This document shows, piece after piece, positions 17,185-26,893 of a stretch of 34,188 bases of DNA. A program made the translations under genes and the position numbers. The notes beneath the pieces are model-generated. The model saw nothing but the letters and a program-made list of their open reading frames with translations, did no database searches and was not told the DNA's origin. Numbering within the stretch: the stretch's first letter is position 1; every line of letters begins with the position of its first letter. The stretch spans positions 1 through 34,188 of the forward strand of contig CAIOMN010000238.1 in assembly GCA_903859415.1 (NCBI GenBank). Direction: 5' to 3'. Source of the stretch: an uncultured Methylococcaceae bacterium (GTDB lineage: Bacteria; Pseudomonadota; Gammaproteobacteria; Methylococcales; Methylomonadaceae).

Positions 17185-18285
17185 TTAGTTATTATATTTG
17201 CTTTCGATAATGCCGCCGCCTAAACAAATATCACCGTTATAAAAGACAACGGATTGTCCGGGTGTGATCGCTCTTTGGGGTTCGTCAAAAGTTACCCGGC
17301 AACGATCATGATTCAATGGCTCTAATAAGCAAGATTGATCCGCTTGGCGATAGCGGGTTTTTGCGCCACAACGTATCGGTTCGGTTAAGGTCTTATTGTT
17401 ACACCAGTCCAGTTGACTGGCTTCCAGGGTATTATGCAACATAAGCGGATGATCATGACCCTGGCCAACGAGTAGGATGTTGTTTTCAAGATCTTTATCC
17501 AGTACATACCAAGGTTCATCAGGGGCGTTTTTAACACCGCCAATACCTAATCCTTGACGCTGGCCTAAGGTGTAATACATTAAGCCAACGTGCTTTCCAA
17601 TGTATTGGCCTTCTGGGGTACGCATTTCTCCGGGTTGCGTGGGGAGATAACGTTGCAGAAATTCAGTAAACTTACGTTCACCTATAAAGCATATTCCTGT
17701 GCTGTCTTTTTTTCGACTATTTGCGAAACCCGCTTTATCGGCTAATTTTCTTATCTCTGGTTTGTGTAGATGGCCGATAGGAAACAGTGTTTTGGATAGC
17801 GCCTTTTGTCCTAAGGTATAAAGAAAATAGCTTTGTTCTTTATTGGGGTCGAGACCTTTTAAAAGCTGGAATTCATAATCGTTATCCGGTTTTGTTGCAA
17901 TGCGTGCGTAATGGCCGGTCGCTATGTAGTCTGCACCTAAGTCATCAATCGCATAGTTTAAGAACGCCTTAAACTTAACATGTTTGTTGCATAGGATGTC
18001 TGGATTTGGAGTCCGACCCGCTTTAAACTCGGAAAGGAATACTTCAAATACCTCATCCCAGTATTCGGTTGCAAAATTAACGGTTTTGAGCGGTATACCT
18101 AGCTTGTCACAAACTTGTTGGGCATCAGCCAGGTCTTCCATAGCCGTGCAGTATTCTGTACCGTCATCTTCTTCCCAGTTTTTCATGAACAAACCGCTGA
18201 CCTGATGGCCTTGTTCCATGAGTAGTAAGGCGGTTACGGATGAATCAACACCGCCAGACATACCGACAATTATGTTTTTACTCAT
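17185..18285 (-). CDS. mnmA: tRNA-specific 2-thiouridylase MnmA
   Basis: Makes 2-thiouridine at the wobble base of Lys, Glu and Gln tRNAs, with sulfur from the Tus relay. 366 residues from ATG 18285 (a TTG two codons upstream also keeps the frame). The PP-loop [10 protein letters not shown] (8-17) binds ATP. The catalytic cysteines are Cys99 ([14 protein letters not shown]) and Cys199 ([12 protein letters not shown]). GHYAR and [12 protein letters not shown] are further family motifs. Its start overlaps the nudJ end by 8 bp (ATGAGTAA), implying coupled translation. In E. coli hflD follows; here purB follows directly. Confidence 0.97.
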   Translation of the reverse strand: MSKNIIVGMSGGVDSSVTALLLMEQGHQVSGLFMKNWEEDDGTEYCTAMEDLADAQQVCDKLGIPLKTVNFATEYWDEVFEVFLSEFKAGRTPNPDILCNKHVKFKAFLNYAIDDLGADYIATGHYARIATKPDNDYEFQLLKGLDPNKEQSYFLYTLGQKALSKTLFPIGHLHKPEIRKLADKAGFANSRKKDSTGICFIGERKFTEFLQRYLPTQPGEMRTPEGQYIGKHVGLMYYTLGQRQGLGIGGVKNAPDEPWYVLDKDLENNILLVGQGHDHPLMLHNTLEASQLDWCNNKTLTEPIRCGAKTRYRQADQSCLLEPLNHDRCRVTFDEPQRAITPGQSVVFYNGDICLGGGIIESKYNN

Positions 18286-18739
18286 TATCAAGATCTAAAA
18301 ATGATTTTAATAGCGACAAAGGGTATCTATGTCCACTTAAGTATTCGTCAATGCTGATAAGTACTAAGGGGCTACGCAAGCGATGTTGTTGTAAGGCAAC
18401 TTCATCACGTGTTAACCAGTGAGTTGTAATTATGCCGTCATCTAAGGGTTGATCAGGATTGTAACTGTGACAGTTGCCAGAGAAACAAATTCTAATGAAG
18501 GTTGGAGATTCTGGGTTTCTACGCCAAAGTTGCAATGAAATAATATCAGATGGTTCGAAGTGCCATGCTGTTTCTTCATTAACTTCTCTTTTGATCGCAT
18601 CTATAAGATCTTCGTCTTTTTCAAAATGCCCAGCGGGCTGATTAAGTTGTAAGCCGCGAGGTGTTTCTTCTTCAACGAGTAAGAATCGATTATTTCGTTC
18701 TATAACTGCCGCAACAGTAACATGTGGTTTCCAAACCAT
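18278..18739 (-). CDS. nudJ: Nudix hydrolase NudJ
   Basis: A 153-residue Nudix enzyme. [11 protein letters not shown] at the start, the Nudix box from Gly37 to Glu56 (GHFEKDE then REVNEET), and the C-terminal [21 protein letters not shown] all match what I know of E. coli NudJ. That enzyme dephosphorylates thiamine-pathway pyrophosphates and nucleoside diphosphates. The box has Ala58 in place of the usual Gly. The position immediately before mnmA is the same as in E. coli and supports the name. Biological substrate here is inferred only. Confidence 0.9.
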   Translation of the reverse strand: MVWKPHVTVAAVIERNNRFLLVEEETPRGLQLNQPAGHFEKDEDLIDAIKREVNEETAWHFEPSDIISLQLWRRNPESPTFIRICFSGNCHSYNPDQPLDDGIITTHWLTRDEVALQQHRLRSPLVLISIDEYLSGHRYPLSLLKSFLDLDNE

Positions 18740-18911
18740 TGGTGATTTCCAGTTTTAAAAAGAGGGATATGTTACTAGATATTAAGAACTTATGTTGGTA
18801 AAAAAAAATAAAAAGAGTAAAGTTAAAGTTTAGGTGTTAAATAGTGTTTGAGTACCTTTTGATTTTTTGTAATTTAATTTGTTATGTGGCTGGGCTTGAA
18901 ATACACTAGTA

Positions 18912-18940
18912 TTGACACTATCTCGAACGCTCAATGTATT
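18912..18940 (+). promoter_or_regulatory. Candidate promoter for clpS-clpA
   Basis: A perfect -35 TTGACA at 18912-18917 is followed 17 bp later by TGTATT (18935-18940), a poor -10. The overlapping TATTTT is better but spaced 19 bp. It lies in the nudJ/clpS divergent gap of 217 bp. No ribosome site is visible before clpS. Confidence 0.45.
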
Positions 18941-18956
18941 TTAATTTAGATTATAT

Positions 18957-19280
18957 ATGTCAGATTTTGATCCACTTAAGTTTAATGACGATGACTTGGC
19001 TGTGCAAGAGGCTAAGCCGCAGTTAAAAAGACCGCCTTTATATAAAGTTATTTTATTGAATGATGATTTTACTCCTATGGATTTCGTTATCGAAATTTTG
19101 ATGAATTTCTTTTCTATGCCTCAAGACAAGGCAACGCAGGTTATGTTACAAATTCATACTCAGGGGGTGGGTGTATGTGGTATATATTCTAAAGACGTTG
19201 CAGAAACAAAAGTGTATATCGTTAATGATTATTCACGGGAAAATCAACATCCATTGATGTGTTCAATGGAAGCAGTGTAA
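18957..19280 (+). CDS. clpS: ATP-dependent Clp protease adaptor ClpS
   Basis: N-recognin of the bacterial N-degron pathway: it binds proteins with N-terminal Leu, Phe, Tyr or Trp and hands them to ClpAP. 107 residues (E. coli 106). The N-terminal 24 residues are the flexible, acidic extension that enters the ClpA pore. The binding pocket is intact: Asn35, Asp36, Asp37, Thr39 and Met41 in [11 protein letters not shown], and Met63, Ile66, His67 in [10 protein letters not shown]. clpA follows after 14 bp. The two transferases that make its ligands are encoded 2.6-4.0 kb downstream on the other strand. Confidence 0.96.
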   Translation: MSDFDPLKFNDDDLAVQEAKPQLKRPPLYKVILLNDDFTPMDFVIEILMNFFSMPQDKATQVMLQIHTQGVGVCGIYSKDVAETKVYIVNDYSRENQHPLMCSMEAV

Positions 19281-19294
19281 ATTTTGGAGCGCTT

Positions 19295-21565
19295 ATGTTA
19301 AGTAAAGAACTTGAAGTTACGTTAAATACAGCTTTTAAAAACGCACATGATAAGCGTCATGAATTTATTACTGTTGAGCATTTATTGCTTGCATTACTTG
19401 ATAACAGTGCTGCAGAAGTAATCATGAAAGCTTGTGGATGTGATATGAAAGCCTTGCATGATCAGTTAACACAGTTTATTGATGAGACTATATCTTTGAT
19501 TCCTTTGGGGGTGCAGAGGGAAACTCAGCCAACCCTGGGCTTTCAGCGGGTTTTGCAGCGAGCTGTTTTTCATGTGCAGGCCTCTGATAAAAAAGAAGTA
19601 ACAGGTGCTAATTTATTTGTTGCACTGTTTAGCGAGCAGGACTCACATGCTGTCTATTTATTAAACAAGCAAGATATATCTCGACTTGATGTGGTCAATT
19701 ATTTGGCTCATGGCATTTCGAAAACTGACCAGGGTCATGAAGACTCCAATGAGCTGGCTTCTGAAACAAATCAGGCCGACAGTGAATCAGGTAGTCCCTT
19801 AGATAAATATACGACTAACCTTAATAATGAAGCATTACAAGGTCGAATAGATCCATTAATTGGTAGAGAGCTTGAGCTTGAGCGTACTATTCAGACATTG
19901 TGTCGACGCCGTAAAAATAATCCTTTATTGGTCGGTGAGGCCGGTGTTGGTAAGACGGCTATCGCAGAAGGATTAGCCAAAAGAATTGTCGAAGGTGATG
20001 TACCCGAGATTTTGATGAAAAGTGTTATCTATTCCTTAGATTTAGGGTCGTTGGTCGCGGGGACCAAATACCGGGGGGATTTTGAAAAGCGGCTTAAGTC
20101 TTTAATGAATCAGCTAAAAAAAGAACCTGAGTCTATTTTATTCATTGATGAAATCCATACCATTATTGGTGCCGGTTCTGCTTCTGGTGGTGTTATGGAC
20201 GCCTCAAATCTGATTAAACCAGTGCTTGCTTCTGGGCAGTTACGCTGTATTGGTTCGACGACGTATCAGGAGTATCGAGGGGTTTTTGAGAAAGATCATG
20301 CGTTGGCGCGTCGCTTCCAAAAGGTAGATGTGGTTGAGCCTTCTGTTGAAGATACTATTTTGATATTAAAAGGTCTTAAGTCACGTTTTGAAGAACATCA
20401 CAATGTTAAGTATTCGGCTGATGCTTTGCGTGTCGCAGCCGAGTTATCGGATCGTTACATAACTGATAGACATTTGCCAGATAAGGCTATTGATGTTATT
20501 GATGAGGCGGGTGCCAAGCAGAGGATGACGATTGAAGCGGATAGAAAAGAAACCATTGATGTCGCTGAAATAGAAGATATTGTTTCAAAAATTGCTCGTG
20601 TACCGGCAAAATCAGTTTCTTCTAACGATATAGATAAACTGGCTAATCTTGAAAAGAATCTTAAGATGTTGGTGTTTGGTCAGGATGAAGCTATTTCAGC
20701 ATTAGCTTCAGCAATCAAATTATCACGAGCGGGACTTCGAGATACTCAAAAGACAATTGGTTCCTTTATATTTGCTGGGCCTACGGGTGTAGGCAAGACC
20801 GAAGTAACTCGTCAATTGGCTAAGGTGCTTGGGGTGGAGTTGATTCGATTCGACATGTCTGAGTATATGGAGCGTCACACGGTTTCACGATTAATCGGTG
20901 CACCTCCTGGCTATGTTGGGTTTGATCAGGGGGGGTTGTTGACAGAGCAGGTGACTAAACATCCACATGCGGTGTTGTTACTGGATGAATTAGAAAAAGC
21001 GCACCCAGATGTATTTAATTTGTTATTACAAGTAATGGATCATGGTTCGCTGACTGATAATAATGGCCGCAAAGCAGATTTTAGGAATATTATATTGGTG
21101 ATGACGACCAATGCGGGTGCTGAAGAGGGAAGTCGTGCTTCTATCGGGTTTACCCAGCAAGACCACGCAACGGATAGTATGAAAATTATAGAAAAAGGTT
21201 TTTCGCCAGAGTTCCGTAATCGTTTAGATGCGATTATTCAATTTAAACCCTTGGATATTTCAATTGTCGGTCATGTGGTAGATAAATTTATTTTTGAGCT
21301 GGAAGGGTTGCTTGCTGAAAAGCAGGTTACTTTAGCGTTAGATGCAAATGCCCGATTGTGGTTGGCTGAACATGGTTGCGATCCAAAAATGGGCGCAAGG
21401 CCAATGGCGCGATTAATTCAAGAAAAGATCAAGAAGCCTCTAGCTAATGACTTGCTGTTTGGCAAGCTCGCGCAGGGTGGTCATGTCAGAATTTATGTGG
21501 AAAATGATGATATAGCTTTTGCTATTGAAAGTAATGAGTTGGCTATTTCTGAAGCTAACTCTTAA
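19295..21565 (+). CDS. clpA: ATP-dependent Clp protease ATP-binding subunit ClpA
   Basis: Hexameric AAA+ unfoldase that feeds substrates to ClpP. The frame is open from GTG 19259 inside clpS, but ATG 19295 behind GGAG (19286-19289) gives the standard N-terminus [11 protein letters not shown] and 756 residues (E. coli 758). N domain 1-145; an acidic linker; D1 with Walker A GEAGVGKT (214-221) and Walker B ILFIDE (281-286); D2 with GPTGVGKT (495-502) and [10 protein letters not shown] (561-570). The IGF tripeptide that docks on ClpP is at 617-619 ([10 protein letters not shown]), so it works with ClpP even though clpP is not nearby. It lacks the ClpB middle coiled coil. Confidence 0.97.
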   Translation: MLSKELEVTLNTAFKNAHDKRHEFITVEHLLLALLDNSAAEVIMKACGCDMKALHDQLTQFIDETISLIPLGVQRETQPTLGFQRVLQRAVFHVQASDKKEVTGANLFVALFSEQDSHAVYLLNKQDISRLDVVNYLAHGISKTDQGHEDSNELASETNQADSESGSPLDKYTTNLNNEALQGRIDPLIGRELELERTIQTLCRRRKNNPLLVGEAGVGKTAIAEGLAKRIVEGDVPEILMKSVIYSLDLGSLVAGTKYRGDFEKRLKSLMNQLKKEPESILFIDEIHTIIGAGSASGGVMDASNLIKPVLASGQLRCIGSTTYQEYRGVFEKDHALARRFQKVDVVEPSVEDTILILKGLKSRFEEHHNVKYSADALRVAAELSDRYITDRHLPDKAIDVIDEAGAKQRMTIEADRKETIDVAEIEDIVSKIARVPAKSVSSNDIDKLANLEKNLKMLVFGQDEAISALASAIKLSRAGLRDTQKTIGSFIFAGPTGVGKTEVTRQLAKVLGVELIRFDMSEYMERHTVSRLIGAPPGYVGFDQGGLLTEQVTKHPHAVLLLDELEKAHPDVFNLLLQVMDHGSLTDNNGRKADFRNIILVMTTNAGAEEGSRASIGFTQQDHATDSMKIIEKGFSPEFRNRLDAIIQFKPLDISIVGHVVDKFIFELEGLLAEKQVTLALDANARLWLAEHGCDPKMGARPMARLIQEKIKKPLANDLLFGKLAQGGHVRIYVENDDIAFAIESNELAISEANS

Positions 21566-21591
21566 AAGAGAGGTTTTGCTTAAACAACGAA

Positions 21592-21633
21592 GTATGCACT
21601 AACACTCATTGTTATAATGAGGTTAGCGCATAC
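21592..21633. terminator. Long hairpin between clpA and infA overlapping the infA stop
   Basis: Three stem segments nest perfectly: GTATGC/GCATAC, CTAAC/GTTAG and CTCATT/AATGAG, separated by one mismatch and one bulge, around the loop GTTAT. That is 17 paired bases. The right arm includes the infA stop codon (21623-21625) and its last two codons. It lies between convergent genes and probably stops transcription both ways, although T-runs are lacking. Confidence 0.7.
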
Positions 21634-21841
21634 GGAAAGTGATTCGGCCTTTGGTTAAATCATAGGGGGTCATTTCGACTTTTACGCTGTCGCCGGTCAG
21701 GATTCTGATATAGTGTTTGCGCATTTTGCCTGAAATATGAGCTGTTACAACGTGCCCGTTTTCAAGTTCGACACGGAACATGGTGTTAGGAAGAGTGTCT
21801 ATCACTTTACCTTCCATTTCAATTTGATCTTCTTTTGCCAT
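21623..21841 (-). CDS. infA: Translation initiation factor IF-1
   Basis: A 72-residue single OB-fold protein that binds the ribosomal A site during initiation. It has the full family length and sequence: [45 protein letters not shown], and [12 protein letters not shown] (quoted in parts). It is the last gene of the aat-bpt-infA set. Placement next to clpA and aat is common in proteobacteria. The 3' end lies within a strong hairpin. Confidence 0.98.
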   Translation of the reverse strand: MAKEDQIEMEGKVIDTLPNTMFRVELENGHVVTAHISGKMRKHYIRILTGDSVKVEMTPYDLTKGRITFRMR

Positions 21842-21922
21842 TTTTATTAGCCTTAGTAATTAAAGCCGCTGATTATAGCATAATCTTGTTTTTAACAATA
21901 CAACTACTCTAGGTATTTGTTT

Positions 21923-22627
21923 TTATCTATTTGTTATTTCAACCCATTCGGTATCAATGAGTAACTGCATAGGTTGGTAATCACTTTTATAAGACATTTT
22001 TTTGCACTCTTTGATCCAGAATCCTAGATATAAAAATTCCTTTTGTTGCTGCTTGACTTGTTCAATTTGCCATAAAACGGCATAGACACCTAAGCTGTAA
22101 CTTGAGAACTTAGGTTCAAAAAAAGTGTACACTGCAGACCAAGCTTCATCAAACTGATCAACAATAGCTATACCGGCTAGTTCATTATTAATAGTAAATT
22201 CTACAAAGACTGTTTTACACCATGAGCTGCCAAGAAAGCTGAGATAATCTTCTGGGCTTGAGCTAGCCATTGCGCTCTCATTGTGTCTAGCCATTTGATA
22301 TCGCAGATACATATCGTAATGAGCTTGCTCAAAAACAGGAGTCTTAATAATCGCTTGAGTATTAATATTTTTACTTAAACAACGTTTTTGATTTCGGTTG
22401 GGTTTAAATTTATTAACTTCTAATCTAATGGGTTGGCAGGCAGAGCAATGATGGCAATGTGGGCTATAAACTTGATCACCACTGCGACGAAATCCTTGTG
22501 CCAATAGTTGAGCATACACGAATGGGGTTATTGGGTAAACTGGATGTACAAACAGGGATTGAGCTTGATGATTTTCAAGGTAACTGCAAGGGTGTTTCTG
22601 ACTTAATAATAGTGGAATAGACTTCAT
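21923..22627 (-). CDS. bpt: Aspartate/glutamate leucyltransferase Bpt
   Basis: Transfers Leu from Leu-tRNA to proteins with N-terminal Asp or Glu, turning secondary into primary N-degrons. 234 residues, the size of bacterial Bpt, with the ATE-type N-terminal domain: PCSYL (13-17), YPITPFVYAQLLAQGFRRSGDQ and the Cys-rich HCHHCSACQPIRL. The C-terminal domain shows SYSLGVYAVLWQIE and YLGFWIKECKKMSYK. The name Bpt (Leu transfer) rather than Ate (Arg transfer) follows from bacterial origin, not from a residue I can point to. The start overlaps the aat stop (ATGA), so both transferases are cotranslated. E. coli lacks this gene; Vibrio has it. Confidence 0.93.
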   Translation of the reverse strand: MKSIPLLLSQKHPCSYLENHQAQSLFVHPVYPITPFVYAQLLAQGFRRSGDQVYSPHCHHCSACQPIRLEVNKFKPNRNQKRCLSKNINTQAIIKTPVFEQAHYDMYLRYQMARHNESAMASSSPEDYLSFLGSSWCKTVFVEFTINNELAGIAIVDQFDEAWSAVYTFFEPKFSSYSLGVYAVLWQIEQVKQQQKEFLYLGFWIKECKKMSYKSDYQPMQLLIDTEWVEITNR

Positions 22628-23319
22628 GTAGAGAGCCAGGCTGATGGATTGGCTGGACGTTCACAGTATTTATTAAGTAAGTTCTTAAATTCATTTCTGG
22701 AGCAGTTTGTAGCGCCAAGACTTGATAAATGGGAGGTGTGAACTTGGCAATCAATTAACTGGTATTCCCATTGTTTAAGATGTTCAACCAAGTGAACAAA
22801 AGCCACTTTTGATGCATCTGTTGCACGGTGAAACATGGATTCACCAAAAAAAACCTGTCCTATCGCAACACCATAAAGTCCACCAACTAATTGGCCATTT
22901 AGCCATGTTTCAACTGAATGTGCATAACCCGCTTTATGCAAGTCAGTATAAGCTTGATTTATGTCTTCAGTTATCCATGTGCCTGTACTTTCTTCACGAA
23001 GATTTGCACACGCAGTAATGACTTCCTGAAATGCTTTATCGAAAGTGACGACAAAGGTATTTCGTCTAAGTGTTTTTTTTAAGCTTCGCGAAATGATGAG
23101 TTGGTTTGGCAATAAGACTAATCTAGGATTGGGAGACCACCAAAGAATAGGTTCATCAGGGTTATACCAAGGAAATATACCTTGTCGATAGGCACTTAAT
23201 AAACGTGTTTGAGATAGGCAGCCACCAATGGCAAGTAAGCCGTTTGGGTCCCGCAAGGCCATATCCAAATCAGGAAAGTCCTGCTCTGGTCTGTCAGGAT
23301 CAAGGGCTACTATTTGCAT
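22624..23319 (-). CDS. aat: Leucyl/phenylalanyl-tRNA-protein transferase
   Basis: Adds Leu or Phe to proteins beginning with Arg or Lys, creating the N-degrons read by ClpS. 231 residues (E. coli 234). Family motifs in order: GLLAIGGCLS, LLSAYRQGIFPWYN, ILWWSPNPRLVL, the AYTDLHKAGYAHSVETW segment, LVGGLYGVAIGQVFFGESMF and ASKVAFVHLVEHL. First gene of the aat-bpt-infA run on this strand, beginning 51 bp after the hairpin that ends trxB. A TATAAC-like -10 lies in that gap, but I see no matching -35. Confidence 0.97.
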   Translation of the reverse strand: MQIVALDPDRPEQDFPDLDMALRDPNGLLAIGGCLSQTRLLSAYRQGIFPWYNPDEPILWWSPNPRLVLLPNQLIISRSLKKTLRRNTFVVTFDKAFQEVITACANLREESTGTWITEDINQAYTDLHKAGYAHSVETWLNGQLVGGLYGVAIGQVFFGESMFHRATDASKVAFVHLVEHLKQWEYQLIDCQVHTSHLSSLGATNCSRNEFKNLLNKYCERPANPSAWLST

Positions 23320-23370
23320 GCGTTTAAGAGGTAAAATTGTTTCTAGTTATAAAATGCTGGGAAAAGTTGA

Positions 23371-23408
23371 CCTGTATAGGGTTTCAATGATTTTGATCCC
23401 TATACAGG
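23371..23408 (-). terminator. Hairpin ending trxB
   Basis: A perfect 11-bp inverted repeat, CCTGTATAGGG/CCCTATACAGG, with a 16-base loop that holds an extra TCAA/TTGA stem. On the - strand it is followed shortly by CTTTTCCC. It starts 23 bp after the trxB stop and separates trxB from aat. Confidence 0.75.
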
Positions 23409-23431
23409 CTTAAGTTATTAGATCAGCTATT

Positions 23432-24578
<1,147 letters not shown>

Positions 24579-26867
24579 ATGTCTGCTGTAATGGAAGAAA
24601 AAACGTTTCGAGGGTTACGTGAAATTGCTATTTTAGTTTTTTTTGCGGTTGCAGTATTTTTCTTAATTTCCCTAGTCACGTTTAGTAATGAGGATGCAGG
24701 GTGGACGCACAGCGGGACAGGTCAGAAGGTAGTTAATGCCTGTGGACTTTCTGGAGCATGGCTGGCCGATTTTACACTGAGCTTTTTTGGTTTATGCGGA
24801 TACTTATTTCCAATTATTATTTGTTGGCATGGGTACTTGTTATACGCTCGAATAAGACAAAAACAGCAAAAAATAACAACGGTTCTGCAGTGGCTAGGGT
24901 CAATAGCAACCATTGTGGCTAGCGCTGCTTTATTGTATTTGTATTTATTAAGGGTAGGTATTGAACTTCCGTTAGGCACTGGCGGTATTTTAGGCCAGGA
25001 AACAGGTGATGCCGTGCTCGTTTTGTTTGGAAATTCAGGCGCAACGTTATTCCTGATTGTGCTTTTATTATCGGGTATTACACTAGCGACTGATTTGTCC
25101 TGGATTGGATTTATTGATCTCATCGGAGGGTATACTGTTGCTGCATTTCAATTTCTGGGATTCATGTCTACAGAGGATCCAAAAGAGCCAATAAAAAACT
25201 CTATTCAGTCGTTTGACTCACTTGTTGAAAAATCGGTTACCAAGAAAAAAACACCAGTCAAAGTAGAGCGTAGTGTAGGACAAAATACTGCTCCGATTGA
25301 AAAGAGCATTCCTTTCTATAAACCACAAAAGCATGCTGCATCTAACTATAGTCATATGAGTGAAGGTGTTTTACCTTCTTTGGAGTTGCTTGATCAAAGG
25401 GATACCCGGGTTATTGGATATTCTCAAGCTGATCTGGAAGAAATGTCTCGATTAGTTGAAGATATTCTTGCTGATTTTAACGTGTCAGTAGTCGTTGTTG
25501 ATTTTCACCCCGGTCCAGTTATTACCCGTTTTGAGTTGCAGCCAGCGGCGGGTGTAAAGGTCAGTCGTATTTGTGGATTATCTAAAGACTTGGCGAGAGC
25601 ACTATCGGTCACTAGTGTACGGATAGTTGAGATCATTCCTGGAAAATCAGTTGTAGGCCTCGAAATTCCTAATAGAGAGCGGGAAATGGTAACGCTTCGC
25701 GAGTTACTTGTTTCCGCGCCTTTTGAAAATGCGAAATCATTGCTGACCCTGGCTATGGGTAAAGATATTGCTGGAGTCCCCTTAGTTGCAGATCTGGGAA
25801 AAATGCCTCATGCACTGGTTGCGGGTACAACCGGATCAGGGAAATCAGTGGCTATCAATACGATGATTTTAAGTTTACTTTTTAAAGCGACCCCTCAAGA
25901 AGTTCGATTGATCATGATCGATCCAAAAATGCTTGAGCTTTCTGTTTATGAAGGTATCCCACATTTATTGACCCCCGTTGTTACTGATATGAAAGAAGCC
26001 AGCAATGCCTTGCGCTGGGCGGTTGCTGAAATGGAAAGACGTTATAAGTTGATGTCAAAAATGGGCGTTAGAAATCTGGCTGGATTTAATCACTTGATTG
26101 ATGAGGCAACGGCAAGAGGGGAGACCATCAGAGATCCCATTTTCCAATTGCTAAATCCATTGGAAGAGGGAGAATCGTTTCCAGTGCTGACCAAGTTACC
26201 TAGTATTGTCATTGTTATCGATGAATTAGCCGATATGATGATGATTGTCGGTAAAAAGGTTGAAGAGTTAATTGCCCGTTTGGCTCAAAAGGCTAGAGCC
26301 GCAGGTATTCATTTAATTTTGGCAACGCAGCGTCCTTCGGTTGATGTTTTAACAGGATTGATAAAAGCGAACGTGCCGACCCGCATTTCTTTTCAGGTTT
26401 CCTCTCGGATTGATTCTCGTACCATCCTGGATCAAGGGGGGGCTGAGGCATTATTAGGTAATGGTGATATGTTATTTTTACCGTCAGGTACCAGTATTCC
26501 TATTCGTGCGCACGGGGCTTTTGTTGATGACCATGAGGTACATCGTGTTGTTGAGTTCTTAAAACAAACGGCACCACCCGATTATCTGGAAGAAATAACG
26601 AGAGAATCTTCTGATTCTAGCGATGGATTTAACATGAGTGGTGAAAGTAGTAATAATTCGGAGAATGATGCTTTATATGATGAAGCCGTGATGTTTGTGA
26701 CTGAGTCGCGCAAGGCATCAATATCGAGTGTGCAACGCCGATTTAAGGTGGGTTATAATCGTGCGGCTACCATGATAGAAGCGATGGAAGCCGCAGGGGT
26801 TGTCAGTGCCGCAGAGTCCAATGGTTCAAGAGTTGTATTAGCTCCACCGCCGCCCAGTAGAGATTAG
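24579..26867 (+). CDS. ftsK: DNA translocase FtsK
   Basis: Septum-anchored motor that clears chromosome ends during division and activates XerCD at dif. 762 residues, so a short-linker form compared with E. coli (1329). N-terminal membrane domain with about four helices (17-200); a linker of roughly 80 residues; then the alpha-beta motor with [17 protein letters not shown]-type segment, Walker A GTTGSGKS (416-423) and Walker [13 protein letters not shown]. The C-terminal gamma winged helix (about 695-755: [24 protein letters not shown]) reads the KOPS polarity sequence. Ends 26 bp before ppdK. Confidence 0.97.
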   Translation: MSAVMEEKTFRGLREIAILVFFAVAVFFLISLVTFSNEDAGWTHSGTGQKVVNACGLSGAWLADFTLSFFGLCGYLFPIIICWHGYLLYARIRQKQQKITTVLQWLGSIATIVASAALLYLYLLRVGIELPLGTGGILGQETGDAVLVLFGNSGATLFLIVLLLSGITLATDLSWIGFIDLIGGYTVAAFQFLGFMSTEDPKEPIKNSIQSFDSLVEKSVTKKKTPVKVERSVGQNTAPIEKSIPFYKPQKHAASNYSHMSEGVLPSLELLDQRDTRVIGYSQADLEEMSRLVEDILADFNVSVVVVDFHPGPVITRFELQPAAGVKVSRICGLSKDLARALSVTSVRIVEIIPGKSVVGLEIPNREREMVTLRELLVSAPFENAKSLLTLAMGKDIAGVPLVADLGKMPHALVAGTTGSGKSVAINTMILSLLFKATPQEVRLIMIDPKMLELSVYEGIPHLLTPVVTDMKEASNALRWAVAEMERRYKLMSKMGVRNLAGFNHLIDEATARGETIRDPIFQLLNPLEEGESFPVLTKLPSIVIVIDELADMMMIVGKKVEELIARLAQKARAAGIHLILATQRPSVDVLTGLIKANVPTRISFQVSSRIDSRTILDQGGAEALLGNGDMLFLPSGTSIPIRAHGAFVDDHEVHRVVEFLKQTAPPDYLEEITRESSDSSDGFNMSGESSNNSENDALYDEAVMFVTESRKASISSVQRRFKVGYNRAATMIEAMEAAGVVSAAESNGSRVVLAPPPPSRD

Positions 26868-26893
26868 TTACTATTAATAATTTTGAGAAAAAT

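Noticed and set aside
23371-23408. CTGTATAGGG/CCCTATACAG repeat as an SOS (LexA) operator
   Set aside because: The half-sites are separated by far more than the 8 bp of a LexA box; position and shape fit a terminator for trxB.
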